Of a DNA stretch of 64,000 bases, positions 32,432 through 44,313 are shown in pieces. Positions within the stretch are counted from its first letter, which is position 1. Each line of letters begins with the position of its first letter. The position numbers were made by a program, and so were the translations under genes. Below the pieces are notes generated by a model. It had not been told where the DNA came from and made no database searches. It saw only the letters and a list, made by a program, of their open reading frames with translations. Location of the stretch: NCBI GenBank assembly GCA_000697475.1, contig JNEU01000741.1, positions 98,649 through 162,648 of the forward strand, written 5' to 3'. Origin of the DNA: Lichtheimia corymbifera B2541. Its lineage: Eukaryota > Mucoromycota > Mucoromycetes > Mucorales > Lichtheimiaceae.

Positions 32432-33234
32432 AATAATAGGGTAGGGAGATACAGGGACAAAAAATGAGAAAGAAAGAGAGGAACAGCCTGAAACGCTCTG
32501 AATGCAACATCCCCCTACTTTACGCGCATTGACCTGATTTGGGACACAGCACAATCGATCACCAAGTTGTCACCAAAAGTTGCATAGTGCAAGGGCTATA
32601 ACGAATAACCTTATGTAGTTGCCTAGAAACGCATACGTGCATATCTTCTTTGTGCATAATAAAGCATCATTCACCACTAGACGTAGCATTATTTTAACAT
32701 CTTGTGATGGTGGGATGTGCCTTGACCCCATGACCGCATATCATGTACAGCATGACAACCCTTATTCTATCTCTGAAATCCACAATCTTATTCTCATTAT
32801 ACAGTCCTACCACACACAGGATCGAAAGGAGCATCAATATATGGATAATAAATAGCCGTTGTTGTGGTATCGAACTGTGCACATGAATGGGTTGCCATGT
32901 CAACGTGTTAATTAGACCACCCCCCCCCATTAAATCCAAGCAGGTTCGATTATCACCATCAATGGTCCCACCAGATGCTAAACCGGATGTACACATATTT
33001 TGGAGCGATGAACTGATGACTAACAAAAAAAACGGTTCATTGTATAAAATAACTATCTTTTATATATGTTCTATAGGACCATGTTGTCCAGATATTTGGT
33101 ATGTGACTCGATGGGTACAGAATGGGTTGCATGATTTGAGAGTGAGCCTGATGTCTGAGTACGTGTGTGTGTCGATTTAAGCCATTCATTGATATGCGCA
33201 GAATTTGCGTCCCAGCTTCCTTTACTTTTTCAAC
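32432..33234. other. Divergent intergenic region, VPS41 / PBDC1
   Basis: About 800 bp with no gene supported on either strand. Contains a nine-C run near 32921 and AT-rich DNA. A GGTTCGATTATC stretch at 32944 was checked as a tRNA B-box and rejected. Confidence 0.5.
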
Positions 33235-34086
33235 ATGCCTCTCCCCAAAGCCGAAGATCTTGAACAGCTCGAAGACATTGGTGAGTCAGTGACAACACTA
33301 CATGCAATCGAAGCCTTTTGGACTCATTGGGTTGAACGCTGACTATAGAAAAGCAATGGGCTGTCAAGGCAAGTTAAAAGGTAGGCTTCTTTTTGCGCGT
33401 GCGTGATATCCCCTCCAGATCGTCTCATGTTCTCGATTGTATAGATCTCGGTTGTCTGGCACGAAGACACCAATATATTGACTACATACGTATAGGCTAT
33501 GCACCATGCCGAGACCTACTTCAAGTTGATCACCAGTGTGGATATGCGTAAATTCCCTCTTACAAAGTAAGTTGCTGCACACCGTGGTTGATAATGAAAA
33601 GCAGGTAGAGCTGATGTATTGGTTGTGTGGTGGTATCCAGGATCGACGATGAGATCTATGAGGATTTTGAAGCTACTTTTCCCGAGATCGATGTCAAGCA
33701 CCTTAACGACGAGCACTTCAAGACCCCCAAGGCAAAGGAGAAATGGAGAAACTGGGTCAACAAGTACGAGAAGCGTGTCAACGAATTCAACTTTGGCAGT
33801 TTGATCCGTATTGATTACCGCGAGGATTACTTGGAACAAAACACCATGTTCGGTATGTAGTGCCATTTGTGTATATGCTCTCTTGATGGATCAATGACTC
33901 ATGCTCGATGACTTTTTCTATAGGTGTGCGTATGCAGGTACGAATGAATGAATTGACGAGATGGATTTGGGTGGGTAATGGATAGGGCCTGACATTGCAT
34001 GATTGTAGTTTTATGCTATCGAGATTGCTCGCAACAAGAAGGGTCTCAATGAAGAATTGCGCCAGAGTCTCAAGGCATCATCCTAG
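33235..34086 (+). CDS. PBDC1 / Chp1-type protein (eEF1A biogenesis chaperone family)
   Basis: Homologue of human PBDC1 and yeast YPL225W, reported to act as a co-translational chaperone for the eEF1A G domain. Six exons: 33235-33280, 33349-33368, 33496-33566, 33641-33852, 33924-33937, 34009-34086; 146 aa. Family signatures: EKQWAVKAMHHAETYFKLI, DDEIYEDFEATFP, AKEKWRNWVNKYEKRVNEFN, LIRIDYREDYLEQNTMFGV and FYAIEIARNKKGLNEELR. Two structural oddities: intron 2 starts with GC (AAG/GCAAGT) and exon 5 is only 14 nt (VRMQ). Both are needed to keep the conserved reading frame. Confidence 0.92.
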
Positions 34087-34448
34087 ATATACATTTGACA
34101 TTGACACATTATATACACATTAAACGCATCCAAAAAGAAAAAAACATTCTCGTAGTTCGCACTATAAAGTTGTTATCAGATAATCCCTTTTAAAGTGTTG
34201 ACGAGTCTTCTCTTGATCGTTAATCTGATACGCTGATAGGCTAATGTGGGGTGGGAAGATCTTTAGACTGCAACGTCAAAACTGCTTCTCAGAAGCATGA
34301 CGCATGTTAAGCCCGTAAAAAAAGGACAATTATGTACTTCCGACAATAAGGTGATAAAAGATATAAAAGAGATAACGAGGTGCGATCCATCCATCAGCCC
34401 ACCTATCGTGTAACTTTATCCTTTTCCGATTTCTCCCACTTTTACACC

Positions 34449-36409
34449 ATGGTATTTGCTCGCACAGCAAGACTGATTTCTCAACGACGACGACTTGTAG
34501 TCGCAACAGGTGTGGTTGCTACGACAGCAGGCGTTTACATGGCCACGAGGCCTTATAGCAGCTCAGTGGTTCATGCTGAAAGGAGCCAAGGTTTAAAACT
34601 TTGGCCCAACCTCCCAGGTGAAAACGCTACTGTCAAGTCCGGTCTCGCTAAACTACGAGGAAAAGCTGCCGAGAACCATTTTCGCACTGCACTTTTGAAT
34701 AACAGCAACAAGACCGATTTCGATGTCGTCATTGGTATGTGGAGTAATTGTTTGTGTGTGTGTGTGTGTGTATGTAATTTGCTGATATGATGTATATGTA
34801 CATGTGCATGAAAAAAGTGGGTGGAGGCATCATTGGTCTCGCTACAGCGCGTGAATTGCTTAGACGTTTCCCTACCATGACAGTGGCAGTCTTGGAAAAG
34901 GAACGTGAAGTTGCAGCTCATCAAACAGGTCATAACAGTGGTGTCATCCATGCTGGCATTTATTACAAGCCAGGGTCACGCATGGCATACACTTGTGTTC
35001 GTGGTGCGGATCTCATGTATCAATATTGTGCCGAGCATGACCTACCCATCGAACGCTGTGGCAAGCTTATTGTTGCAGTGAACGAAAAGGAACATGAGCA
35101 AGTGGAACGTCTTTACAAGGTAGCTTCTCAAAACGGCGTCAAGGATTTACAGGTGCTCAATAGTGAAGAGGTATGTGTCACACAACACAGAGGGCATTAT
35201 CAGGAACATTCCTTGTCCTTTTGCGTGGGAAGTGGGAAAGTTTACAAAACCTTATCTTCAGATCCGTCGTCTGGAGCCCAATATCGTTGCCTATTCCGCA
35301 TTGTATTCACCTCACACAGGCGTCACGGATTATGGTTTAGTCGCTCAATGCATTGCAAACGAGATTGTGCAATCTGGGTAAACCTTTGTCGACATGGTTT
35401 CTTATCCAGACGCATACTAACATCTATTTATATTATAGGCGAGGCGAAATTAAATTGGCATTTGAAGCCACGGAATTCAAGCAAACCGACGATGGTAGCA
35501 GAGTGGAGGTAAAATGGATACCATTAGATCAGAAAGGTCATGTTCATTTAGCTCTCTCTTTTTTCAGGTGTTGGGCAAGGAACCAAACCAACGAGGTCCC
35601 TCTCTCAAGGTGTCTGCCAAAAATATCATCACCTGTGCTGGTTTCTACTCAGATCGCGTCGCTGGATTGACAGGTGGTGATGCATCCAATGCACGTGTAG
35701 TTACTTTTCGTGGGACCTATTATCAACTCAAACCCGAATATCGAGGCATTGTACGTATGAACATCTATCCGGTTCCTAGTGGTGGTGGCATTCCAGTGGG
35801 TGTTCATCTTACGCCAACGGTATGTATAAGCAAATGGACTTCATCTCCCTCTGCTATTAAAGCAAGAAAAAGGCTCATTGGCACTACTACTAGGTGAACG
35901 CAAGACGTGGTATCCAAATGATTGTTGGCCCTGGAGCATGCCTTACATTTTCACGGGAGGGCTACGCGTTCTTTGATATCAACTTTAGGGATCTTTTTGA
36001 TTCGCTAAGCAATATGAACTTTTGGGCATTTGCTCTCAAGAACCCAGGCTTGTCCATTGGTGAACTTTACAAGGATATGAACAAGCGTGCGTTTTTACGT
36101 CAAGCACAAGCTTACATGCCTGGTTTAACGGAGGATATGGTAGAAGAGAGCTTCTCAGGAGTCATGTCACAGGTGTTTGAAAACGGAGGCATTGCAGCTG
36201 GTGACTATATTTTGGAACGTAAAGTTATGGATGGCAAGGTGCTCAATGTACGAAACGCACCCTCACCTGCATGTACAGCTTCACTGGCTATTGCCGAGAT
36301 GCTTATTGATACAGCAACTGAGGATTTTGGATGGACTACTCAAGCACAGCAGCAACAGCATGAAGCTAATAACAATGCTGCTCAGTCGCTGGAGACGGCT
36401 GCTGCTTAA
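34449..36409 (+). CDS. L2HGDH: L-2-hydroxyglutarate dehydrogenase, mitochondrial
   Basis: FAD enzyme oxidising L-2-hydroxyglutarate to 2-oxoglutarate, a metabolite-repair reaction. Six exons: 34449-34734, 34818-35170, 35262-35377, 35439-35508, 35568-35819, 35894-36409; 530 aa. The N-terminus is Arg/Ser rich without acidic residues (MVFARTARLISQRRR), consistent with mitochondrial import, followed by a hydrophobic stretch that may be a membrane anchor. The FAD Rossmann motif is VGGGIIGLATARELL, followed by HNSGVIHAGIYYKPGS, YSPHTGVTDYGLVAQ, AGFYSDRVAGL, GPGACLTFSREGY and VRNAPSPACTASLAIAE. All DAO-family landmarks are present. A Gln/Asn/Ala-rich C-terminal extension follows the family core. The stop lies 67 nt from the stop of the convergent three-module gene. 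Confidence 0.94.
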
Positions 36410-36476
36410 GTAATTCTTGGTCATATAGAAATATTTTACAACATATATAAAATTGCAAGATGATTTATTATTAATG

Positions 36477-39400
36477 TTAAGCGTGATAACCACGAGCGGT
36501 TTGAATCAAAACTAATATAAGCAACATCACGAGGACAATGGCACATGCAACATATCGTGGGTGTCGTCTAATATACCAAGTCCACCTTTCTAGTTTGGTT
36601 GGATGCAAGTACCGCCTATATACCTTCCTCATATCCGAAAAGAGTTCTTGCGTTGCATGACCTGGTGAATAGTAATTGGCACAATGGCGAGCAGTTGCAA
36701 GTACATGGTATCTCCACCAAGGCCAATCAATCATCAATGAGGCTGGTATTACACCTGTGTCAACTGCAAGGGCAAAGGACCGTGGATCTGGCACCAGTGC
36801 TGACAACTTGAACATGCAATCGGAAAAACATTGCTCAAAGAACGCATGAGTGTGGTCGTCTCGAGGCTTGCCCACTGCATTATAAAAGTTGCTGTCATCC
36901 TGAAAATGCTGCCAGCTGTAGCGTATGTCCAGCAATGATACGACTTGTACACACAGAGTCTGCCTTCGAATATCGATCGCTACACCATGAAACTCTACTT
37001 TTTGTTCTGATTGTATCCGAAAGCCAGCCTTGTTCCATTCATCCAAACTTGGCATCCATTGTTGCTGCTGTTGATTCCTGATCACCCGCATTTCTTTGTT
37101 TGCTGAACCCTTACTTTTGATTTTCATAGGTTGATGATCCGTGATAATAGTGGTGCCTGTGATCCAGTCATTGGGTAAAGTCGAATAAAGATTGCCTGAA
37201 AGAACACGTGCCATGTCATCAAAGTAATGCAGATTTTCAGCCAAAGTTGAGTTGTCTTTTATCCAACGTCGAATGCGACACAGCTTTGAATACGGTGCTC
37301 GGTCCGAAAATAAGATCAAGAGCGGCTCAATGTCATATCGTTTCCAATCCTGCTGTAACACTGTCTTCGTCGACGCAGCAATTGTACTTTTCATACAGGC
37401 CAGATCAATAATAAACGAGAATCCTTCCTCGATGTTGTTGTTGTTGTGGCTGATTGCATTATTCTTCTTCCAGTAATAGCTGTCATTGAGATTAATCGCG
37501 TGTAACAAGTCATGCAGATCGATTTGTCGCTGCTCAAAAAGGATACGTGCATGTTGGGTTGGATCATTTGCCATGCCTGCCGATGCCATAGACGAGGGAA
37601 TACAAATATCACTTGGGCTTGGGTGAAAAAAGCGTACAGCCAATTTGGATTGTGCATCCAATGCTTCTAAGGCTGCTTGCAATGGCCATTGACTTGCTAT
37701 TGACTTTTTCCGCTCCATGTAAGCACGTTTGAGATCCTGAAGCACATGGTACGTTCCCCATCCAATGGTGTATCGAGTGCTGTAAAACAATCGCAATCGT
37801 ATCACATGTGCCTCCCACCATGGCCAATCGATGAATAGCATCTCTCGTATAATACCAAGTGTCGTTGCCAATGTAAACGATGCAGCGTCAGGGATAAGAA
37901 CGGCGAGTTTGAGCATAGCATCTGCAAAATAGCCTTCGAGACTTGATGATGGTGCATCCTTGGTTGAGCTGGAAAAGCTGTGTTCTGAAAGTCGTATATC
38001 AAGCAAGCTTACGCGCTGGATATGTATTGTGTTGCCATCTTGCACTTGAATGCCACCCTCCACTGCATCGTCACGGGGTATAATGGTGAAGCCACCTTGG
38101 TTGACAAGTTGATGTAATGATGGTACGTGATCCACAGGTGATGCCAATGTATACAAGCTGTTGCGATGAGCGTTATTGCCGTGTGTGGAATCCCATTCTC
38201 CCATATCAAAAGCGTAGTTGGCTGGTACGGTTCCAAAAAGATCACCAATAAGATGTCGAAAGATAGCCTGCAGCTGCACACAATAGGCAGGTTGTTGCAT
38301 TTTAGATAATCGACGGCTAATGTTCTCCAAGATCCATATACAACGGGTAGGATAAAGCGAAAAGAGCTTCATAAATGGCTTGATAGGACATGTAGTGCAT
38401 TGTTCAAGTTGATTGTTCAATTGTGTGCTACCACCTTCAGCATACTCGACAAGATCGGTTACAGATATGTTGTTGTTGTCAGTGCACATGCTGCTCTTAT
38501 CCACATCTCGTATCACGTGCTCAAGTTGATCATACAGTTCTGCCAAATCATGTCGTCTTTGATAACAAAGCAGTGCAGTTGGGTCAAGTCTTTGCTTGCT
38601 TGCGCATATCTCCAATGTGGGCCATGAGAGTGCATTGCGGTGTGTGTTGGCGGTAGGATGGAAAAAGAGCACCGCTTCCTTATCAATTCCCTGCAGATGG
38701 CCTTTTAAAAGAAGAGAGGGTACACCACCACCCGTCATCTTTGACGTGAACAGCTCATTCAAATGATCCAGCGTCTTTTGCAATTGCTCGATAGGCCAAA
38801 AGTAAGGTGATTCGCGTTCATAATATTCTGCATTACGCAGCACATTATCTCGCCACCATTGAAAATCAATCAGCAACTCGTGAGGTACAAGGATTTCATG
38901 TCGACATGCCAACTTGAAAGATGCTTCGTCAGGAATCAAGCGAGCGAGCTTCACCATCGATGTAGAAAACGCAAGTTCGTAGGCATTCTCAGTATGTGGA
39001 ATATCATTTTGTCGAAAATCACTGTAGCTGTAGCGTAGATCATAGAGCGAGATGCGACGTATCCCAACTCCTTTTTGATCATCCATGTGGATCCCACTAT
39101 CACCTTCCTCTTCCTGCTGATCATCATCATCATCATCACGGGTCAAGACGCGGATAGGGATCTTGGCATTAGCCAACTGTGCGAGCGATGGCATGTTTGG
39201 CAAACCACCTGGTTGCAATACCGGAAGGATCTTTTGCGTATAGGCTGCTGTTTCAGCTCCGTGGAAATCGCCCATCATCATGCTCATCCAATGGCAAAGA
39301 CGTTTACACAGGGGCTGCATATCAAAAGACGAATGAAAATGATGGCTATGCAGCGCTCGAAAGAGTCGTGGAAATACAACAAGCTCATGATGGTGGTCGT

Positions 39401-39977
39401 CGTCGTAAAAGAGCTTCAATAAAGGTTCGTATAAGAACCGCTTGATGGGATGGCATGTCATGTTGGGTCGTTCCAAGCAATATGGATGTGTGCATGCAAG
39501 CATGTGTTGGATCAATTCATCGGTTGTCGTGATGCTGCTGCTATTCGAACCATCCACGTCGAGGGTATAGTGATCACCATCATCTACTTGATCCCATGTG
39601 GCATCCAATTGTTGTCGCAAGTGATCGAAAAGGTGACATCGAATTTCCAAGAACCGACGGATGGTGTTGTCAGCCGTTGCCATAAAGGAGACTGATTCAG
39701 GTCGAGTGACAATGTTTGGATGAAAGAATAACACAGCCGTTTCCATTTTACGTGAATCGCGTCTCCGCATTTCTCTAACAATATCCGATCCATTGATGCG
39801 CTTAGGTCCACCACCACTATGACTACAAAAAGTTGGTGTGAGATAGCGCTTTCTCTGCTGTCATCCTATTCTTATTACTTGCCTTGTTGATGAACACGAC
39901 GACGACTGAGAAGGACTATCACTTCTTTTGGTAGTATACAACGGCTTGCGCTTTGAATGAGAAGTTGAAGAAGACAT
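36477..39977 (-). CDS. Large tail-anchored protein of three tandem ~350-residue modules, unknown family
   Basis: About 1146 aa in two exons: 39977-39883 and 39822-36477. The first intron is GC-AG (AAG/GCAAGT ... TTGTAG) and joins MSSSTSHSKRKPLY to SGGGPKRING in frame. The protein has three homologous modules starting near residues 61, 417 and 761. Each shows the same ordered landmarks: V-x-FFHP; (D/P)I-x-x-x-LLxLF; GD/GN-x-x-x-T-(V/L)P; (M/V)PSL-x-x-(L/W); (I/V)SLxDLR/DIR; LxPDxxSFxLA; and IDxxWWxxxV (IDFQWW, IDWPWW, IDWPWW). A single membrane segment lies near the C-terminus (ACAIVLVMLLILVLIQTA) with five residues after it, indicating a cytosolic, tail-anchored protein. No enzyme motif or known domain is recognised. 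Convergent with L2HGDH; divergent from Ran. Confidence 0.8.
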
Positions 39978-40693
39978 GGATTATAGGCTATATGATTCAA
40001 TCAGCATCACTTTGGGATAAGATGTATAATGTTTACCTACTGATGCCCCAGTCAAGGAAGAAAAGAAAAGAACAAGAAATCATGACCCGGGACATTGCAG
40101 GGATGTTTTGAGAATGCATGCATGCATCATCCACCATACTACGCGTTGTTATTCATTGCACAAGAGGGGGTGATCTCCGTCAAGGGGATGATGGTGATGG
40201 CATCCTTGAAGTAAAAGAACTCGGCTTGGTCGGAAAAGGTAAGCTCAGCGTTGTTGCACATTGTGGCACGGTGGGCGATAGTCTCCATCTACACTTCTTG
40301 TTGTTGTTGATCGGCGCTCTACATGATTGTTTTGAGTGATTTGATATCAATGGAGAATACAAAAACCATACCATAATGAATCATATCAAGGCCAGAGTGA
40401 GGAAAAAAGGGAGAGGGAGGAGGAGGAGCCTATGTCAAGGCATTATCAGCAATGACGTATCCAACCTAACACACGCTTGCGTATAGGAGTTTAAATGACC
40501 ACCCATCTCCAGCACATCGACAAGGCCTCTCACCTTTACACAGATCCATCCATCCCTATCTCTTGCTGGAAGGTAAGCGTTCAAAGGAAAATGGGGCTAT
40601 CCATCGATGGATCGTTGTAGATATCGCGTGGATGGGATCAAAGAATCAATTTCAAGTCCTCATCTGGTCCCCTTTTTACCCTCTTCATTAGTA
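39978..40693. other. Divergent intergenic region, three-module gene / Ran
   Basis: About 716 bp; no gene supported. Short open frames here lack coding character. The 40 bp before the Ran ATG contain a CCCTTTTTACC pyrimidine stretch likely belonging to its promoter/5' UTR. Confidence 0.5.
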
Positions 40694-41774
40694 ATGGCTG
40701 AACAACAACAACAACAAACTCCCACATTCAAGCTTGTTCTCGGTACGCCAGACATTACCTGCTTCTGCTACATTTCGTAATTGACGCTCATCTGGCCTAA
40801 TGCATAGTTGGTGACGGTGGTACTGGCAAGACCACTTTTGTCAAACGCCATTTGACTGGTGAATTCGAGAAGAAATACGTCGGTAAGTTGATGGTGTCCT
40901 CCTCCTTCAGAAAGACGCAACGTGCACGTACACGCGACAGTACACGTCCAAACACACGTTATATACACGCGCATACCGTGTCGCGTCAGCTACGATATAC
41001 AACCACGACACTATACGATGACTGACGAGATATCTATCTATCTATACGACAATAGCTACTTTGGGCGTCGAAGTTCATCCTCTCACTTTCCACACCAACT
41101 TTGGTCCTATCATTTTCAACACTTGGGATACTGCTGGTCAAGAGAAGTTTGGTGGTCTTCGTGATGGTTACTAGTACGTTGAAACAAACACAGCCATGGA
41201 TGATCGCAACTGACAGGGTATTCAACACCAAAACAGCATCCAAGGCCAATGTGCTATTATCATGTTTGATGTCACTTCTCGTATCACTTACAAGAACGTT
41301 CCTAACTGGCACCGTGATCTCGTCCGTGTCTGCGAGAACATCCCCATTGTCCTCTGTGGTAACAAGGTTGATATTAAGGTAAGAAAGAATATCATCATTC
41401 TTTGTTTTATATATATCCCATTATACTGATAATATCTATTTACAGGAGCGCAAGGTGAAGGCCAAGACCATCACTTTCCACCGCAAGAAGAACTTGCAGT
41501 ACTACGATATCTCTGCCAAGTCCAACTACAACTTTGAGAAGCCTTTCTTGTGGTTGGGTCGCAAGTTGGTTGGGTAAGTTACAACAATGGGAAATAGGCG
41601 ACAGGGCAATGGAGCTAAAACAGAAATCATAGCAACCCCCAATTGGAATTCGTTGCCGCCCCTGCTCTTGCTCCTCCTGAAGTACAAGTCGACGCCAATC
41701 TTATGCAACAGTACCAGAACGAAATCAACGAGGCTGCTGCTCAACCTCTTCCTGAGGAAGATGATGACTTGTAA
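40694..41774 (+). CDS. GSP1: Ran GTPase (GSP1)
   Basis: Small GTPase controlling nuclear import/export and spindle assembly. Six exons: 40694-40742, 40808-40882, 41056-41173, 41237-41378, 41446-41573, 41633-41774; 217 aa, normal Ran length. Motifs: P-loop GDGGTGKT, switch [31 protein letters not shown], the base-binding NKVD and [12 protein letters not shown]. The acidic C-terminal tail ends DDDL, as in Ran, with no prenylation cysteine. The N-terminal Gln-run (QQQQQ) replaces the usual short variable leader. Exon phases are all consistent. Confidence 0.97.
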
Positions 41775-42003
41775 AGTCTGTCTCTTTCCACAAATCAACA
41801 TTCTACGCTTTCTCTCTTTCTCTCTCTCTTTTTTTTCTCCATTTCAATACAAATACATTTCCATGTTTCCAATGCTGCAATTCATTGTTGTATCATGCAT
41901 TCATTGTGTTCCACATAAATTTACATCAAGATAATCACAGGCGCTTTTTTTATTGTATCCAACAACCAGACCACAATAAGATAGCAAGATAAAGGCGAAT
42001 CGC

Positions 42004-42558
<555 letters not shown>

Positions 42559-42855
42559 TCTGTGATATTAAAATTGAGATTGATGAGATGATGGATGAAT
42601 GGATAAAATGGATGTATTTGATGGATGGGTTGAATGGATGGCTGTACCTTGTAAAGACACAACGAAGAGGAGGATCTCACTTGGTGCTGCCGGCTCAGCT
42701 ACCCTTCCTCTCTCTGCTCTCCCCCCACCCACCCAACCCAACCTATTTGGAATCCCGCATCTCATGCAACCCATTTGTTAACTGCAGCTGTTGCCAAGTG
42801 ATATAGTGTCATTTTATTTCTTCACTTGTGGGTGTGTGTTGTATATATATTCTCT

Positions 42856-43680
42856 TTAATTGCAAACACTTTCAGATCCGGAGGCCTTGGTGTTGAGAAT
42901 AAGAGCAACAATCAAACCATAAAGACCCAAGACTTCAGCAAAAATAAGAATAAGAATCTATTTGGCATTATGATGTTAGACATGACACCTTTGGTGGAAT
43001 GTATACCATGCAACTTACCATGCCAACAAACATTCTAGGTTGCTGAGCAGTTGCGCGCACACCAGCATCACCAGTGATACCAATTGCAATACCAGCGGCC
43101 AAGCAAGACAAGCCAACGCTCAAGCCAGCACCGAATTGAATGAAACCGCTAAACAAGGTTTGCTTCAAGGCCACTAAAAACCATGTGTAAGAGAGTGTGT
43201 GTGTGTGTCATTGAAATCATCATCCTCAACTTACAGCCACTGGAAAGCAAAACACTGACGACGACACCATAGATACCCAAGATACCAGCCATGACAACGG
43301 GAACGATACACTTGATCAAGAGGTCAGGACGCAAAACGCCCATGGCGGAAAGGCCAACGCCTGATTTGGCAGTGCCGTAAGCGGCTCCGAGACCTAACGA
43401 AATGATGCTGTTACATTCCAGGGACACAATATGGTATCCGACGCAACAAGGGATAGGAGCGTGTCGTATACGCGTGTTGCCATGGATACAATGTATGTAT
43501 TGTACTTACAGCTAAATACGATGGCAGCAGTACAGCCCATGGAGCCAAAGAAAGGAGCATAAACGGGACTTTTATACGCAATAAAAAGTAAGGCAAACGT
43601 CAGTTTTCAATCTGATGACCATGATGCAACGCATGGACACACTCTCGCGTGTTACCAAATGTCACTCACCAATATTCCAT
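42856..43680 (-). CDS. VMA3: V-type proton ATPase proteolipid subunit c
   Basis: Proton-carrying ring subunit of the vacuolar ATPase Vo sector. Five exons: 43680-43670, 43568-43510, 43393-43235, 43173-43019, 42957-42856; 161 aa. The first exon is only 11 nt (MEY plus two bases). Four membrane helices: [19 protein letters not shown], the [19 protein letters not shown] region, [20 protein letters not shown], and [19 protein letters not shown]. The essential proton-binding Glu is in the last helix (FAEVLG). Length and [13 protein letters not shown] start indicate subunit c rather than c' or c''. Confidence 0.96.
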
Positions 43681-44313
43681 TGTGTTAAAGTGGTATAGTT
43701 TCTGGAGCCGAGAAAAGTTGAGAGATGAGTCGATGAGTGGTTTCTTGCGGAACGCAGTAGGAGCGAGAGAAGAAAGAAGACCAAGTTTAACGGCAAGAGT
43801 GGAAACGCTACATGCACACTTTCGGACCCGCAATTGCTCCAAAGTGACGTCTCACAACAGCCATCCTTCCGTTTCATCTCATGGATACCCACCGTCTCCC
43901 CTGACTACCAACTCCCCTACCACCAACCCCTATACTGCTTCAAGATGTTGTTGTTCTTGAGCCTACTATGATCATGCGATAAATCTGTAGTTACCTTTCA
44001 ACTATGATGATACCAGTAATCCGATCAAAGTCATATCCAATGAAATGGCGTTTATGGATGCATAAAGCAATCAACAGGAGGACGGGTGTAATAAGGTCTC
44101 TGCTATACAGCACTTTACATATCAATATGGATCACACAAAGATTATAGATTACTTCAATGATATCTATCATCATTGGGTTGTAAAGGTAACTTTGTCTAT
44201 TCTCGAGAACGATTACTAAACGATAATATATGTATATAGGTGAGTTGGTGGATGGGAGGGGAGACGAAGGAAAAAAGGTTAGGGAAGGAGGAATGATCGA
44301 TTTGTTTTTTCTT
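43681..44313. other. Intergenic region between VMA3 and the BOI-like gene
   Basis: About 630 bp, promoter of VMA3 and 3' region of the BOI-like gene. The plus-strand frame at 43649-43960 overlaps the VMA3 start and has no recognisable feature, so no gene is called. Confidence 0.5.

Noticed and set aside
32870..32960. Possible tRNA on either strand (GTTCGATACC and GGTTCGATTATC motifs)
   Set aside because: The T-arm stems do not pair and the flanks give no acceptor stem; the match to the B-box alone is expected by chance.
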